Below, in pieces: positions 12,050-24,000 of a stretch of 64,000 nucleotides of DNA. This stretch comes from Siphonodentalium dalli (Eukaryota; Mollusca; Scaphopoda; Gadilida; Siphonodentaliidae), in the NCBI GenBank assembly GCA_032622095.1, contig CP136062.1, positions 155,492,875 through 155,556,874 on the forward strand, read 5' to 3'. The notes under the pieces were generated by a model. The model saw only the letters and a program-made list of their open reading frames with translations. It did not search any database and was not told where the DNA came from. Made by a program: the position numbers and the translations under genes. Position 1 is the first letter of the stretch. Each line of letters opens with the position of its first letter.

Positions 12050-13540
12050 AGAAAACGGACGACACGACGCTCGTACTTGTTGGTTCTGAAAATAGTCTAC
12101 GTGAATCGTACTTAACACTGGACGAATTTGCTCGGATATCGGGTCTGCGCATAAATCCTGAAAAATATCAAGCAGGCATGGATAGGGATAGGGTCACAAA
12201 ATAAAATACGACAAGCTATTACGGAACTAAACCTGTCTACTGTAAGCATTTAAAAAAAAAATTGGGATACATTTCGACACTAATTTAATAATCATGAATA
12301 TAAAATACAATGATAGACTCGAAGATATAGAAAATATCACAAACATTTGGAAACACAGACTCCTGACCCCTTTAGGTAGAATAACAGTTGTCAAATCCCT
12401 CATCTTACCAAAATCGACCCACTTATTTATAACTCTTCCACGTCCAGATACAGCTTTTTTGAAAGCCCTAAATACCTGTTTATACAATTTCATTTCGAAT
12501 TCCAAACGTGATAGAATAAAAAGCAAACAACTATGTGCCGACCATATGCGCGGAGGTTTGAAGATGATTAATGTTGAAAACTTTGAGAGCGCCATGAAAA
12601 TTAACTGGATACGACGCTTGATTTGCAAACAATCGAAATGGGCTTCATTGTGCAATACCACCCCTTTCTTAAACGACCCACTATCTCTCACTTACCATGC
12701 AAATTACATTGTAAAGCAAACAAACAAGTTCGCAAATCCATTCTAGAGAGATGATTTCGGCGCATGGTGTAAACTTATGCGATCAAATAATTCAAATAAT
12801 AATATTATGGCCTCAAATATCTGGAATAATCCGAATATAAAAATCGGAGGTTCGTCGATCAACTTTAAATCTTGGAGAGATGCGGGGATATATTTTATAA
12901 ATGATCTATTCCAACCAGATAGTAAATGCCATACCCCATATACATTATATTCAACTTTCAACATCGTGTCGATTTCATAACAATCAGCAACACAATACGT
13001 CATATACTGTCATTGGCAAGTTCTCTTAATCAACCCTTAATTCGTGTACCCTGCACATGCCCACACAATAATCTTCCTCCGATACTCCGTGACTTAAAAG
13101 GCGGACAATTATTTTACACAATTCTAGCAAGTGGGAACACTATGCCGAATGCATGCCAAGAATGGGAATCCGAAATAGGCGAATAGATAGAAAATTGGGA
13201 AGATTATTTGAGCATTCCCTTTAAAATCGGTACGAAATTACAGTGGCTCCAATTCAGAATCAATACACGAATTATTAGTACCAATACATTTCTGAAGGTG
13301 GCTAACATTCGAGTCGATGGTTTTTGTAATCGCTGTCAAAACATACAAGAAACAAATACTAATATTTGCTGGGATTGTCCCCATGTCCAAACTTTTATAA
13401 ACGAAATTTTAACATGGACAAGAAACAACCAATTCCCCGTTGATCTACAAAAAATAATATCATTTTCGGTATAGTTCATGAACACAGAAATTAAAAAAGT
13501 TATATTTTCCTGCTGGTTTTGAAACAATATATGTATAGAA
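12050..13540 (+). pseudogene. Decayed LINE ORF2: RT end and C-terminal zinc finger
   Basis: This is the 3' half of a non-LTR retrotransposon polymerase, spread over several frames. The catalytic box reads TDDTTLV at about 12055-12075 in place of the usual ADD core, followed by ISGLRINPEK. The thumb region (12294-12746) has LTPLGRITVVKSLILPK..HLF and GGLKMINVENF. A connecting piece has NPNIKIGGSSI..K.W.DAGI..INDL (12777-12920). The C-terminal part (13208-13474) has TKLQWLQFRIN.RII and a Cys-x2-Cys ... Cys-x-x-Cys-Pro-His zinc-finger remnant. Stops and frameshifts show it is dead. The motif set fits L1/Tx1-like elements best; that assignment is from memory of the family. Confidence 0.8.
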
Positions 13541-13654
13541 CAAAATTCACGCCCATGCAGTTGTCTCGCTTGTTCCTTTGTGATGTCAAATTTAGATATG
13601 AATGCGAGAGATACAGCGCAAAATGTAATATGAATCGTGACTTCGATAACCAGT

Positions 13655-13735
13655 GGCTGACACTTCGATATGCCTTAAAAATTCTGTGAAATTGTGGATA
13701 TTGCTCAATAAACTAGAAACAAAACTGAACTAATG
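13655..13735 (+). pseudogene. Short LINE RT scrap
   Basis: It resembles 16850-16915: both have a GTGAAAT.GTGGAT stretch, then CAATAAACT, then ACAAAACTGAA..AATGTG. In the better copy this encodes the VKSW..ANKLKL..DKTE motif of LINE reverse transcriptases. Only about 80 bp can be followed here. Confidence 0.5.
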
Positions 13736-14189
13736 TGGGTATCTAAACGCTGCAACTGACAAAGCATTGAATTATACCAAAATTAAACAAAATACATACA
13801 AATAAAAACACAGAAACCAGATCGAGAGTGCAAACCATTGTGCAAACACAGATAACACATAATATCAAAATAGACAACAATACTGCTTTGAGAACAGCCA
13901 AGATATAAAACCTGTATAAAATTAGACAGCAAAATTTAATTTAATTTAACAAGGCTCCGCATATAACATTTGAAGTAGCTGGCAAATAAACCTCATGAAT
14001 GATTGATAATATATTTATAATCTGTTGAATATGGGGTCAATTCAACAAGTTGATAATTGGGTAGTTGACTTAGTAGTTGATCCCTCGCCCAACAGCCAGC
14101 CTCCCTCCACATAGCATACATGGTATCCACTTCCCTCCACGTTAACATGTTCTCTCGAAGCATAGCATCGAACATTAAAAACTCAAAGA

Positions 14190-14954
14190 TCAAACGCTGT
14201 TTCCGAGAGTCAAAGATTTGACAGATTTTGGAGATTTTTGTTTTTGAACAATATGATCAACTTGCATAGATTGTTTCGGATGATCTTTCTCGACAGAGGA
14301 GACGTAATCCATTACTTGCGCTACTGGTTCTGGAACAGGAATAGTATCACTATTCCTGCACGTGCGTTGCTAGTGATACACTGACGAGTTTAGTTTGACT
14401 CTGTGTTTGAGTGCTGTCGTCAGCACACGTTTTGTAGACCCTATTGTTGAGTACGTAATCTGTGGCCGAGGACAAACTATTTTCTTAGCATCTATATATG
14501 ACATATTCGTCTCAGCAATATATCATTGAATCTTGAATTCATACTCCAAATTGGGACATGGACGATCCATTGAAGCATGTTAACCTTGAGAGTTTGAACA
14601 TTTCTTAATACTCGTACAATCCTTATGACCAGGAATGGAAAAGTGTGCGCACCTGGTTTCTTCACTTTTACAATGTTCATGGTCATAGCCTTGATGGTTA
14701 AAACATTGAAATGGGTTTGGAACATATTTGCTTATATCCGTCTTCATATACCGAACCTTCAATGTCGGTGGATGGTCGCAACGACTGAAGGTCAAAAGAT
14801 AAATATTCAACGGAACGATTTGACCATCAGCTGTCTTAGTAAATCTACGGACTTCTGGAACTCCCTGTGGTGTTCTCAGCCAATATCTCTGATTCAAAGG
14901 AATCAGATATATCGCGAATTCTCAACACAGCTCTACTACTGTTCAATGACTTGA
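14190..14954 (-). pseudogene. LINE ORF1 (zinc-knuckle nucleic-acid-binding protein), broken
   Basis: ORF1 of Jockey/CR1-type LINEs binds RNA through zinc knuckles. On the minus strand the frame 14897-14580 has an RY.KTDISKYVPNPF segment followed by three knuckle-like clusters beginning CFNHQG, CAHFSI and CSNSQG. The second cysteine of each is substituted (His, Phe, Ser). After a stop the frame resumes with RPCPNLEYE and then a SYIDAKKIV stretch, typical of the region after the knuckles. No downstream ORF2 is evident on this strand. The unit is opposite in orientation to the flanking RT remnants. Confidence 0.65.
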
Positions 14955-15133
14955 GAGGTGTGATCAATATTGGTGTTTGTGCAATAGATGTTAATTGCAT
15001 AAGAGCGTTTGCTTGAATTTTTCTTGAACATTCGATCAGAAGAGATCCATTTAGTGGCCAGTCCTGATCGGTATGACAAATTTTAATTGTTCGGCTATGC
15101 TTTGTAGCGTTTTATCAATCACATACTTCACAC

Positions 15134-16700
15134 ATCAGCCTCTCGGTACCTCGCCATAATGAGACAGGCGTTTACAGTATAGTATTGAAACATTTAAGCC
15201 ACGAAGACGAAATTTATGGCAAAACACGCACGAAAAACAACACTCAACTAGACACCAGAAACAAAATACAGCAGACGGCAGAAATGTAATCTGAAAAACT
15301 GTGAGCGACGTGGCTGATTGATTGGACAGGGTCATCTCAACCACGCGTCTTGAAGAGATGTAGGACCAAAGAGGACCATGAGCTAAGCCGTTACCACAGG
15401 TCGATGTCTCACTTGAGACGGCTGCCCTAGTATCCCCAGAACTCCTGCTCCACATATCAAGGGATGCACCCCTCGGCAAAAGTGGGCAACTTTAGGGGAT
15501 TCTAACCCCTGGCAGTGGGACAGTAAACCTATTCTACCCGGGCCCACACGGGGAAAGATTTCTTTATTATGATCAATTGGCAGCAAGCATTAGAAAAACA
15601 GTGGTATATATGGAGACAAGTAAGTGTTGATCGAGTTCGCACGGTGAATATCGATGCACTCCCAATGGCGATTCCTCAATAAATTACCCGAATAGGTTAA
15701 AGTGAAATGGGTTTTGTATCAGATGCTGAAATGCGTCTACGATTAGGTTAACGTGTCGGATTTCGATAGCTGTTCAACTTAATTATAACAAGGCAAGTTT
15801 GAAAGTCACATGTGATATTAAAGACACGTCATGGATAGGTGTCTGAAATATCAGAGCTCATGGAAATATGTATGATATGTCACTGATATGGACAGTAATG
15901 TCACCCCAAGAGCCTCGGGTTGCATTCCGTTCTCGATCGGGCGATACATATCCGCGTTGCTCTCAAGCACCGGCGATAACTGCATACTGTACTTGCATAT
16001 TTGCCCAAACACGTCTGGTGTTGCCATCGCTTCCATCGATCACACCTACGCGACTATAGATATAAAGATCCTTATTTGACATTGCTATGTGGATTATGCA
16101 TGGCGGCATGTTAATCGGCGTCATTACTGTGGCATCACTGTAAACAATAATTATTCCTCCAATACCCATCTTATAACCAAGAGTACACAAGAAATTGACA
16201 AAGCATAGTGAATTGTTTGATGATAACATAAGAGAGGATCGCATATCAGGTCTAAGGTTTTGAGTCCTCTCTTAAGTGTTCAGTCTTTTGGAACCAAGAG
16301 CGTATTGGTGAGAAGATTTAATTGCACGATATTTGAAAGTAGAAATAATTCATCAAATTGCTCTCTTAAGTTTCACAATTAGTGTTTTCCTTTAAATTAT
16401 ATATATATAATGTTCGAACTTGTGTCCCTGGTATGCAGTCAGCAACAAAACATGCTAAACAGATGGGTGAGGTACATGTGGTATTGGAATCCGGTGTATG
16501 ATTTACAGCTGAAATGCGGGCATATAACTATATGTCAGTACATGTATATTAATAACCTCTATATATTTTCGACTTAGACAACGCGTTCGTATTATGTATG
16601 TTAGCTGAAATGCAGAATATTAACTTATCAGTACAAGGTTCCACCCCGTTTTTCACAACAAAGTACCAAATTGTGTACACATGTGGATTGTCTTGTGACG
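15134..16700. repeat. Dispersed repeat, copy 2
   Basis: This is the second copy of the 7545-9065 repeat, in the same orientation. It is useful as an outgroup: at 15385-15390 it reads CTAAGC like unit 3 (63421-63426), whereas unit 1 has CTTTGC at 7811, so unit 1 carries the derived state there. Confidence 0.75.
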
Positions 16701-16838
16701 GTCTTGTATATAATCCACACCAAACTGCTCAGTGCGATAATCATGGGACAAAGTATCTCTGTGCACATGTTTGCTGATGAAAATTAGCTGTACATTTCTG
16801 GTGACAACCCCTATTGCTTTACAACTATAATGGCACAG

Positions 16839-17495
16839 TGCAATTATTTTGTGAAATCGTGGATGGTGGCCAATAAACTGAAACTAATTAGTGACAAAAC
16901 TGAAGAAATGTGAGTGTCTAATCTGGCATACGTAAAGAAAGTTAGCATATATGTTATGACTTTTGATGACACTCAAGTTCACACTCCTACAAGCCACATA
17001 TGCAAGGCAATATACACTGAACTTCGGCGACACTGGAAAATGAGAAAATACATTCAAAACGACTCAATTTTTAAAAAAAGTTAGTCATTTCTAAGTATCA
17101 GTCGACCTGACTACTACAATTCTATTTTAATTGGTGTACTATATAATCAGGTATCTCAGCGTCTACAGAACACTGTTGCAATGATAATTCTATGTCGTAG
17201 AAGATCTGACGACAGATGCAATCTGCAATAATTACATTGGCTACCTGTAGCAGACATATTTCTGTATATACGACGGGGAACTATACTAGCATATATTCAA
17301 TGGTATGAAAGACGCGATCCGTGGAATATATCACTTCATTCTTACACTGCCCTTCAAGTTTGTGGACATTCAATGTTAGCCATCATTGCGTACTTGCCTT
17401 GATGGCTTATTGAAATGCTACTCTAGTGAGTAGTTTAAGAATACCAATGCTGATAAATAACTTTAGGAATAGCCATTAAATAAATAAATAAATAT
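16839..17495 (+). pseudogene. Decayed LINE RT C-terminal part with TAAA tail
   Basis: In the + strand, partly frameshifted, the order of motifs is that of a non-LTR reverse transcriptase end: KSWMVANKLKL..DKTEEM (16855-16912), ICKAIY.ELRR..K.RKYI.ND (16999-17065), a LDYYNS-like piece reading RPDYYNSILIGVL (17104-17143), QRLQNTVA, and LHWLPV (about 17238). An in-frame stop precedes LHWLPV. The remnant ends in a short (TAAA)n tract at about 17477-17495, typical of CR1/Jockey-like 3' ends. The 3' segment TTCAAGTTT.TGGACATTCA (about 17352) recurs at about 18312. Confidence 0.8.
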
Positions 17496-18971
17496 TACAC
17501 AAACATTTCTTGTAAAAAGTTGGCAAGTCTGATTTCAAAAGGTGATCCACACCGAGTGACCAGACATCTTACTAGCATAGCTGCGCTGAATGTGGGATCC
17601 CACATTTCATCAAAACCAAGAGACAGTGAAAATTATAATGCATTCTGGAGGACTATTGCCTACATGTCTCTGATTGGTGTAGAAACCTACCAAATTATAA
17701 AAAAATACGTCTCTTGTGAGAGAGTTTCGACAGCCCGTGCACCATGCACGCCCGCATCGCCGAAGTGAATTAAGTCACATTAACGTAGTAGATAATTATA
17801 CAAATTATCGCGGTATATTTGCTAAAACATATGGTATATAATACCAATCTCATAATGGAAAGTATCATTTGTTACGTCTTGATTATCTAACCGAGGAACG
17901 GCAAGAGTTGATGCTTGAAATTAACACATGCTTCCAATAATAATTCATACTGGAATCGCAAAGGGAAATTACTGTTTAAAGTTAAATAGCCCTAAATAAA
18001 ACAAGCAAATAAGATACAACTCGACATTCCGATTTGTTAGCACCAAATTGGGCACCACTATTTAGCAAATTCCCGCCACATTTATAGTTATATCCTTGAT
18101 ATAAGTACTTTAATGGTGTGGTTTATAGATACATGAGTGACGGATAGACGCCGTTGGTGTCAGGGCGGGAGGGGGGGGGGGCACATAATGAAAACAACTA
18201 TATTGTAGAATTCCACTAAACTTGTATGATATATTTATAATGTATAATGTATCCAAACGTTTCAGGCGCGGGTCCAGTGGAATACATTATGTTTCTTTCT
18301 TTCGCTTTCCTTCAAGTTTATGGACATTCAATGTGAGTCATCCGAACTTGCCTTGAGGGCTGATTTAAAGTCACATGGCGGTATGCGCTCCGAAATACAC
18401 CTAATAATATTCGCTGTAGATTTTTCCCGGTATCGAAATACGTCGAGATATACTTCCATTTTACGGCAGTATAGTCCCAGACAGACGCATTGAACTCATA
18501 CAAAATATAACTTTGAAGACGGTGTTTGGGTGCTAAACAAACAACAGCCATGTCACGGCATGGCACATTCAAGATAATTCTGTGTTACGCTATTCCTGAT
18601 ATTGTAGAAATAAAGAGCGTTTATTTCACTTCTGTGCGAAAAATTGAAAACAGCTGGAAGATGTATGTGACCATGGCAATTATTTATCAGAGCATATATA
18701 TGATGCCGGAATATAAATAGTTCGTGTATCTGTCAACCTATATTATACCTCCTACTAAATTAGGCAGACAAATATTTGGAAGCTCGAAAGAGCCATGTCC
18801 GTTTAACATACTAAACACATGGTGCGTTCTAAATCAGGAATCGAAGTCGGATAAACCATATTGTACGACCTTGCCTAAACCTACACACAAGGCCCGTCCT
18901 TATTGGTCAGTATCCTGTATTCCCATGCAGACGCGGACCGTCCTTTTGTAGTACAATTCTAGATATTTTTA

Positions 18972-18998
18972 ATTGTACCACAAACAATGTGGTACAAT
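18972..18998. repeat. Perfect short inverted repeat
   Basis: ATTGTACCACA (18972-18982) is followed after 5 bases by its exact reverse complement TGTGGTACAAT (18988-18998). It could be a palindromic end of a small element; nothing links it to a function. Confidence 0.7.
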
Positions 18999-19341
18999 CA
19001 GTGAAATGCTGCCAACGCCTCGAAATTTCAGAAGTCAAACCATACGGCCATTGGCTAATGTCATGCTAAAGACTGAAAAAAGAGACATATAATGACTAAC
19101 TACTGTATTATACTGATTTTTATTTAAGTTAGAACAAAAATAAGTCTTAAGTGAATTTGTTTGCCACAAAAACAATGGAAAGGGGTTGTCGTTCAATAGT
19201 GACGCTATGTTTCACTATCAGGTCTAAGAGAAGAATTGTTTGGTGGAAAATCTTACCACGCAGAGCTAGAAACTGGGCTATTATATAACAGTTTGAACAT
19301 ATGTCACTACAATTTCGACCAAACCATACAGTCGAATTACA

Positions 19342-19470
19342 AAAGAAATAAATACACTGCGCATCGACGTGTATAGTATAATTTGACCACATAAACTGAT
19401 TGTACTACCCCGCTTCGCGTCGTCCTACAATCAGTTTCTTTGTGGCCGATGCGCAGTGTATTTATGTCTT
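19342..19470. repeat. Foldback of about 130 bp
   Basis: AATAAATACACTGCGCATCG (about 19346-19365) pairs with CGATGCGCAGTGTATTTATG (19448-19467). An inner arm, GACCACATAAACTGATTGTA (19385-19404), pairs with TACAATCAGTTTCTTTGTGG (19426-19445). The terminal loop is GC-rich (CTACCCCGCTTCGCGTCGTCC). An extra block of about 19 bases on the left separates the outer and inner arms. It looks like a foldback or MITE-like element. Confidence 0.75.
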
Positions 19471-20499
19471 AAATAGATAAGAGCAACATTTCTATAAAGT
19501 GTCGCACAATTAACTAAACTTATATAGTCATCTCCGTGATATGATGTATTCGTTTTAAAGTATAGTTTTCATAAGAGTCGCCGATAGATAAAGGAATCGC
19601 TATATGGCTAGTTAGGTGTTTCAAAGTGGGCAGATAGGCGCCGTTGGGTATGAGGAGCTAGAAAACAACAGCATTTATTATAGGCATCAACATGATACTA
19701 ATCGTGCGGCTTGAAGATAAAGATGTTCTGAATTGGGGTGGAGTTGATGCATTAAATTGATAAAGACGGAGTTACCGATATCAAAATGTTTGGTTAGTTT
19801 TTAAAGATCTACAGTCCGATTTAACACCAGATGACCGAATTATTTGAGATAATGACCAGCTTACCGGGACAATGAAAAAGGAAAACTGAATTCAATTATC
19901 ATCTGTTCTATGGCACGAGCGTCGCGACAATTGACAAAGGCATATACACCAGGTTTACGCGTATACAATATCATAATTAGAAATGCTGTGTATTATATTT
20001 CATGTTTGGGCAACGGAATCATAGCTTCTCTTTATCAGAGACACTCTTTAACAGAGATCGCTGGAATATTGCTCAGTCGACAGAAATTGAAGTCGACATC
20101 TGACCATCGAAACCTCCCGCTAATGGACCCAATCATCTTTATTTTGTGAATCAACGTTATTGCTGAGTACTCAGTTGTGATACAATCTGTAAGATTACTG
20201 TGGTAATAATCTTCTATAACCGATGTCTATTACACGTCCATGTTGTGTTTACTTCTTGACACGGGTCGAATTAATGGTGTTAAACTAAAGACAACAATGT
20301 GATTCAGGGTATATGATCCATGTATAAGATTGACGTTGTATTATGCCAATTTGTGGAAAACATTAACTACCTTGACCAAATATATTCCTATCAAATGTTC
20401 CCATAAAATGTTCACGTCACTTTAACCTGGACAACGCCGGGTCACCATGCTAGTACTATATATAGCATGTAATAAAATGCGTAGGAGCTGGGAGGAACA

Positions 20500-20689
20500 C
20501 ACTACTCACGTGACTATTTCTGGCAAGCAACGTTAGAATGGGATTATTTATTATAATTAGATGAGGATTCAGCGTCCTATATAAAGAGTCGTAGATAGGG
20601 ACACCACTCATAACGCATTTGCAACTCATCAGTTAATAAACCATCGCTGACATTTATATCGCACCTTCGATATCCTGTAATTTGTCAAA
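20500..20689 (+). promoter_or_regulatory. RGK gene core promoter and 5' UTR
   Basis: A clear TATA box, TATATAAAG, lies at 20578-20586. Transcription should start about 30 bases on, near 20610, leaving a 5' UTR of about 80 nt. The ATG at 20690 has A at -3. An E-box CACGTG is at 20507-20512. None of this region is present in unit 2, where part B is deleted. Confidence 0.6.
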
Positions 20690-21014
20690 ATGTCTCGTCA
20701 AAATTATAAAATTAATGCTGAGGATCGTGACATGTACTCCTGTCGTTCTTTCAGCTTCACATCAAAAGGACTGATCAATAAGGGGGATTCGATGCAATCT
20801 CTGAGTGATGTAAGCCTAACATCAAGTAGTGGCGAATCGAGCGAGAGTTCTTCCCGTACTTCTAGCTGTTCTGACTTCTTTTACGCAGACGAATCGGTGC
20901 TAGGCCAAGAATGCTGCCGTGTAGCTGTCGTAGGTTCACATGGCGTTGGGAAGACGGCCCTGATACGACAATTTATGACGTCAGAATACGTTGGTGATGT
21001 CGACGATGTGGAAG
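20690..21014 (+). CDS. RGK exon 1 (start, Ser-rich region, P-loop)
   Basis: It encodes residues 1-108 plus one base of codon 109. The donor is GAAG|GTTGGT. Reading on without splicing reaches a stop at 21026-21028 after only four more codons, which supports splicing here. Confidence 0.8.
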
Positions 21015-24000
21015 GTTGGTACCGTTAATTTATTTTATTGTTTAAAGATTCGAATGGGCACCTAATTAGTACCTAAGGTAATTTCCAGATAATATCAATA
21101 TCAAATATAACCAGAACGCGCCACATGGCTTTTTGTCTCTGGAAGTTACATAATTATAATACATAAGACATGACTTTGTTCAGGAAATTGAACGGCACCG
21201 ATCTCCAGTACCGGGGCTGTATACAAATCATATATTCCTTTCTTCAAATCGTCCATTGATGAACTCGCGACTACAAAACAAGGTAAACTGTTCATGTTAG
21301 AAATTACACGTGAAAAACATATTTACGGATATCCTTTTTTAAGTATGTCCCTTGTAATTTGAGTTCATGTCCTCTGTTCCGTTTGTAATCAGAGAATACA
21401 AAATAATAACACCGGTCCGTATTATACAAACCGTTCTGATATATAGAAACCTCGATAAAATCGCCCCTAAATCGTCTATTATTCATATATTTGAGTTTTA
21501 CGATGCGTACACCAGACATAAGAATAAACGCGATGTGTTGCATCCCAAAGGGATAATTACACTCACTTCATTTGCTGTAGTATTTTCCCCATCGATATCC
21601 AAATATTAAATGCTTTTAAATAGGGTAATTATATCGGTATGGGAATGGACGTTGCATATTAAATTTCGCTATGACAACGCAAGACGTCGCGGCAACGTCA
21701 CTACAAAGTTCCCAATATTTAACAATAGTTCACATTTAATCTATGTGTGTATATAAGTGTATTACGGGTTGATAGTTTTCACTAAAATAACTATAATTAT
21801 TAATCGACGTATCATAACAAAATGACAGATTGAATGGCATTTATCGTGTCCGACCAAAAACTGTTCGCAATATACAGATATGGTAAATGGACCAATATCA
21901 TAGCAATTAGCCAGGCTGCTTAACAAAAGGTAAACAAATGTACGACAGATTATAAGACATCGCTATCGCGACGAGCACTGACCGAAATCGTTATTGTATG
22001 CTGTAACCCTTGCTACACTAAAGCATCATTGAATAGTTGTGATCCCAAATGAAATGTTCAGACAATAAGCTCAACAAACGACCATTGTCTTTGTTGAACT
22101 TATTATCTGGACGGTTCCCTCAACAAATAGGGCTCCTTCTGCTATATTATGTATCTGTCGTCTGTTTTTATCACATAACATGCCTCCAAACAAATAATAG
22201 ACTATTCCAACATACCGTCGTGCGTGCAAGTGAGTTAATTGTGGTCCTAAATATTCACATAGGTTCATATTGAACTAATTTGATTATGACATAATCCCAT
22301 AGAGAGCTTATACGGTTATTATATGTCGCGTCGATGAAAAAGTGACAAAAGAATTCCAATATGGGCTTATTTATTATTGAAAGAGTCCCATAATGGACTG
22401 TTTTAAAACCCGCTTATATGTCCACATAGAGCATATATTGAGCCTATTTCGCACACAAAAACAAGCCCGTTATAAGCTTATTTTCACGAGAACAGGCTGA
22501 TTATTCATATGTACACTTTTCAACTGACTATGAAAATCCATTTAGTATAGCAAGAGTTAATGCCCCTCACCCAAAGTTAACTTAGTTAAGTATAAAATAT
22601 TGGAAACGTTTACAACATAGCTGTGACATTGACAGATAATTTTCCCGAGAATACGAAGCCGGTATATTATTACGTCATGAATTATCAACCAACATGTATC
22701 ATACCTCCTTCCAAATTATGTTGACAGAATTTGGAATCTCGAATGAGTCATTTGAGGACTTAAAATATTTGTCAAATTTTACTCTTCAGGTACCAAATCG
22801 CTTCTATAATAATAAATAATTTCAGAAATCAAATAAATCATTACATACATTATTGTTTTGGCCATATGAGAGGAAGCTTCATTAATTTTGTGTCACAATG
22901 TTGATTTTATGATTTATTACATAGCACAGCCCCATATATTGCAATGAAGAATAAACCAGCCACATTTAGGCCAATACATTATTGCGGATCACCGCCTAAC
23001 GATATATTAAGACATGTCTCCTCAGACCTTAAAATATATCTAGTAGTAATTTTAAATTCCTAGGCAAATATTTTGACAAGAACATTACAATAAAATTGAA
23101 AATGTCGACAAAAAAGCTTGGAAACACGGAAGATTTCTAACACAGTGTTTTTGGCCAAAAAAAAGCTTGGCATCACAAATTATTAACACCGATATGGAGA
23201 ATAACAGTGTCGGTAAGATGATGTCATGTTTTATATTGCTTGCTACTATTTCCAGTTCCGCCTTTTCTAGCTATGCTACTGCTGTAACAGTGCTGTTCAC
23301 AATTGGTATTCTGAAATTCGATTTGTTGTTTGCATTGATTCATTCGCTATATTCCAGAAGATGATGACGATAACATCAAACAGGTGTCTGTCATGTTAAA
23401 TGGAGAACAAGTATGGCAATGCTTTAACGAGGAACTAACAAATCAGGTATGATCTAATCCATACCACGGACATTTTGCTCCTATTCACTGTCTAAAATAT
23501 ATTTCATGCTAGAAATTAAATATAATGACGGCCGGTACGACTATATATATCTCGAGTTTTAAATTAAAGATGTATTCATGTTTCCAAACCACCCGTAACT
23601 GGCATGGGGCGACAATGTGTTTACTTAAAGTACACATTTCAAAGATAACATATAGCATATATTTTTTTTATCAGTCGATGTATTCGCCTACAATTACAAT
23701 ACTTAAGTTAAGAAATACGTTATGATTACATATATAATAAAGCTGAGTGTAAAATTTTCAAGAGTGGAATTGTGGTTTTAACCACGAGTCTTTTGGCGAG
23801 TTTTTAAAACCACAATTCCACTCGTGGTGACAATGTGGTACTGATGGTCCTATATTCGAGGGGCACACTTACTCAATTTAAGATATTACGGAAGTAGTGG
23901 CACGGGTTACTGTTTATTTAGCAAGTGTCTAAACTCGAGGGAAATGTGCGGCCCAAGCAGCCCAACATATTTATTGATTTATTTTAATTGTGATTTTGCG

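Larger units (their letters stand above)
17496..20499. other. Upstream region of the RGK gene, no recognised gene
   Basis: No coding family is recognised. It contains a LINE 3'-end echo at 18310-18366, a G-rich run at 18169-18181, a perfect 11-bp hairpin at 18972-18998, a larger foldback at 19342-19470, and two related stretches around GACGCCGTTGG (18148) and GGCGCCGTTGGG (19637). The frame 17520-17768 (82 codons) has no match that I know. Confidence 0.5.

Noticed and set aside
20690-21028. Intronless 112-residue protein from the exon 1 frame
   Set aside because: The frame stops four codons after a phase-1 donor, and exons 2-4 continue in phase to an RGK-type C-terminus.
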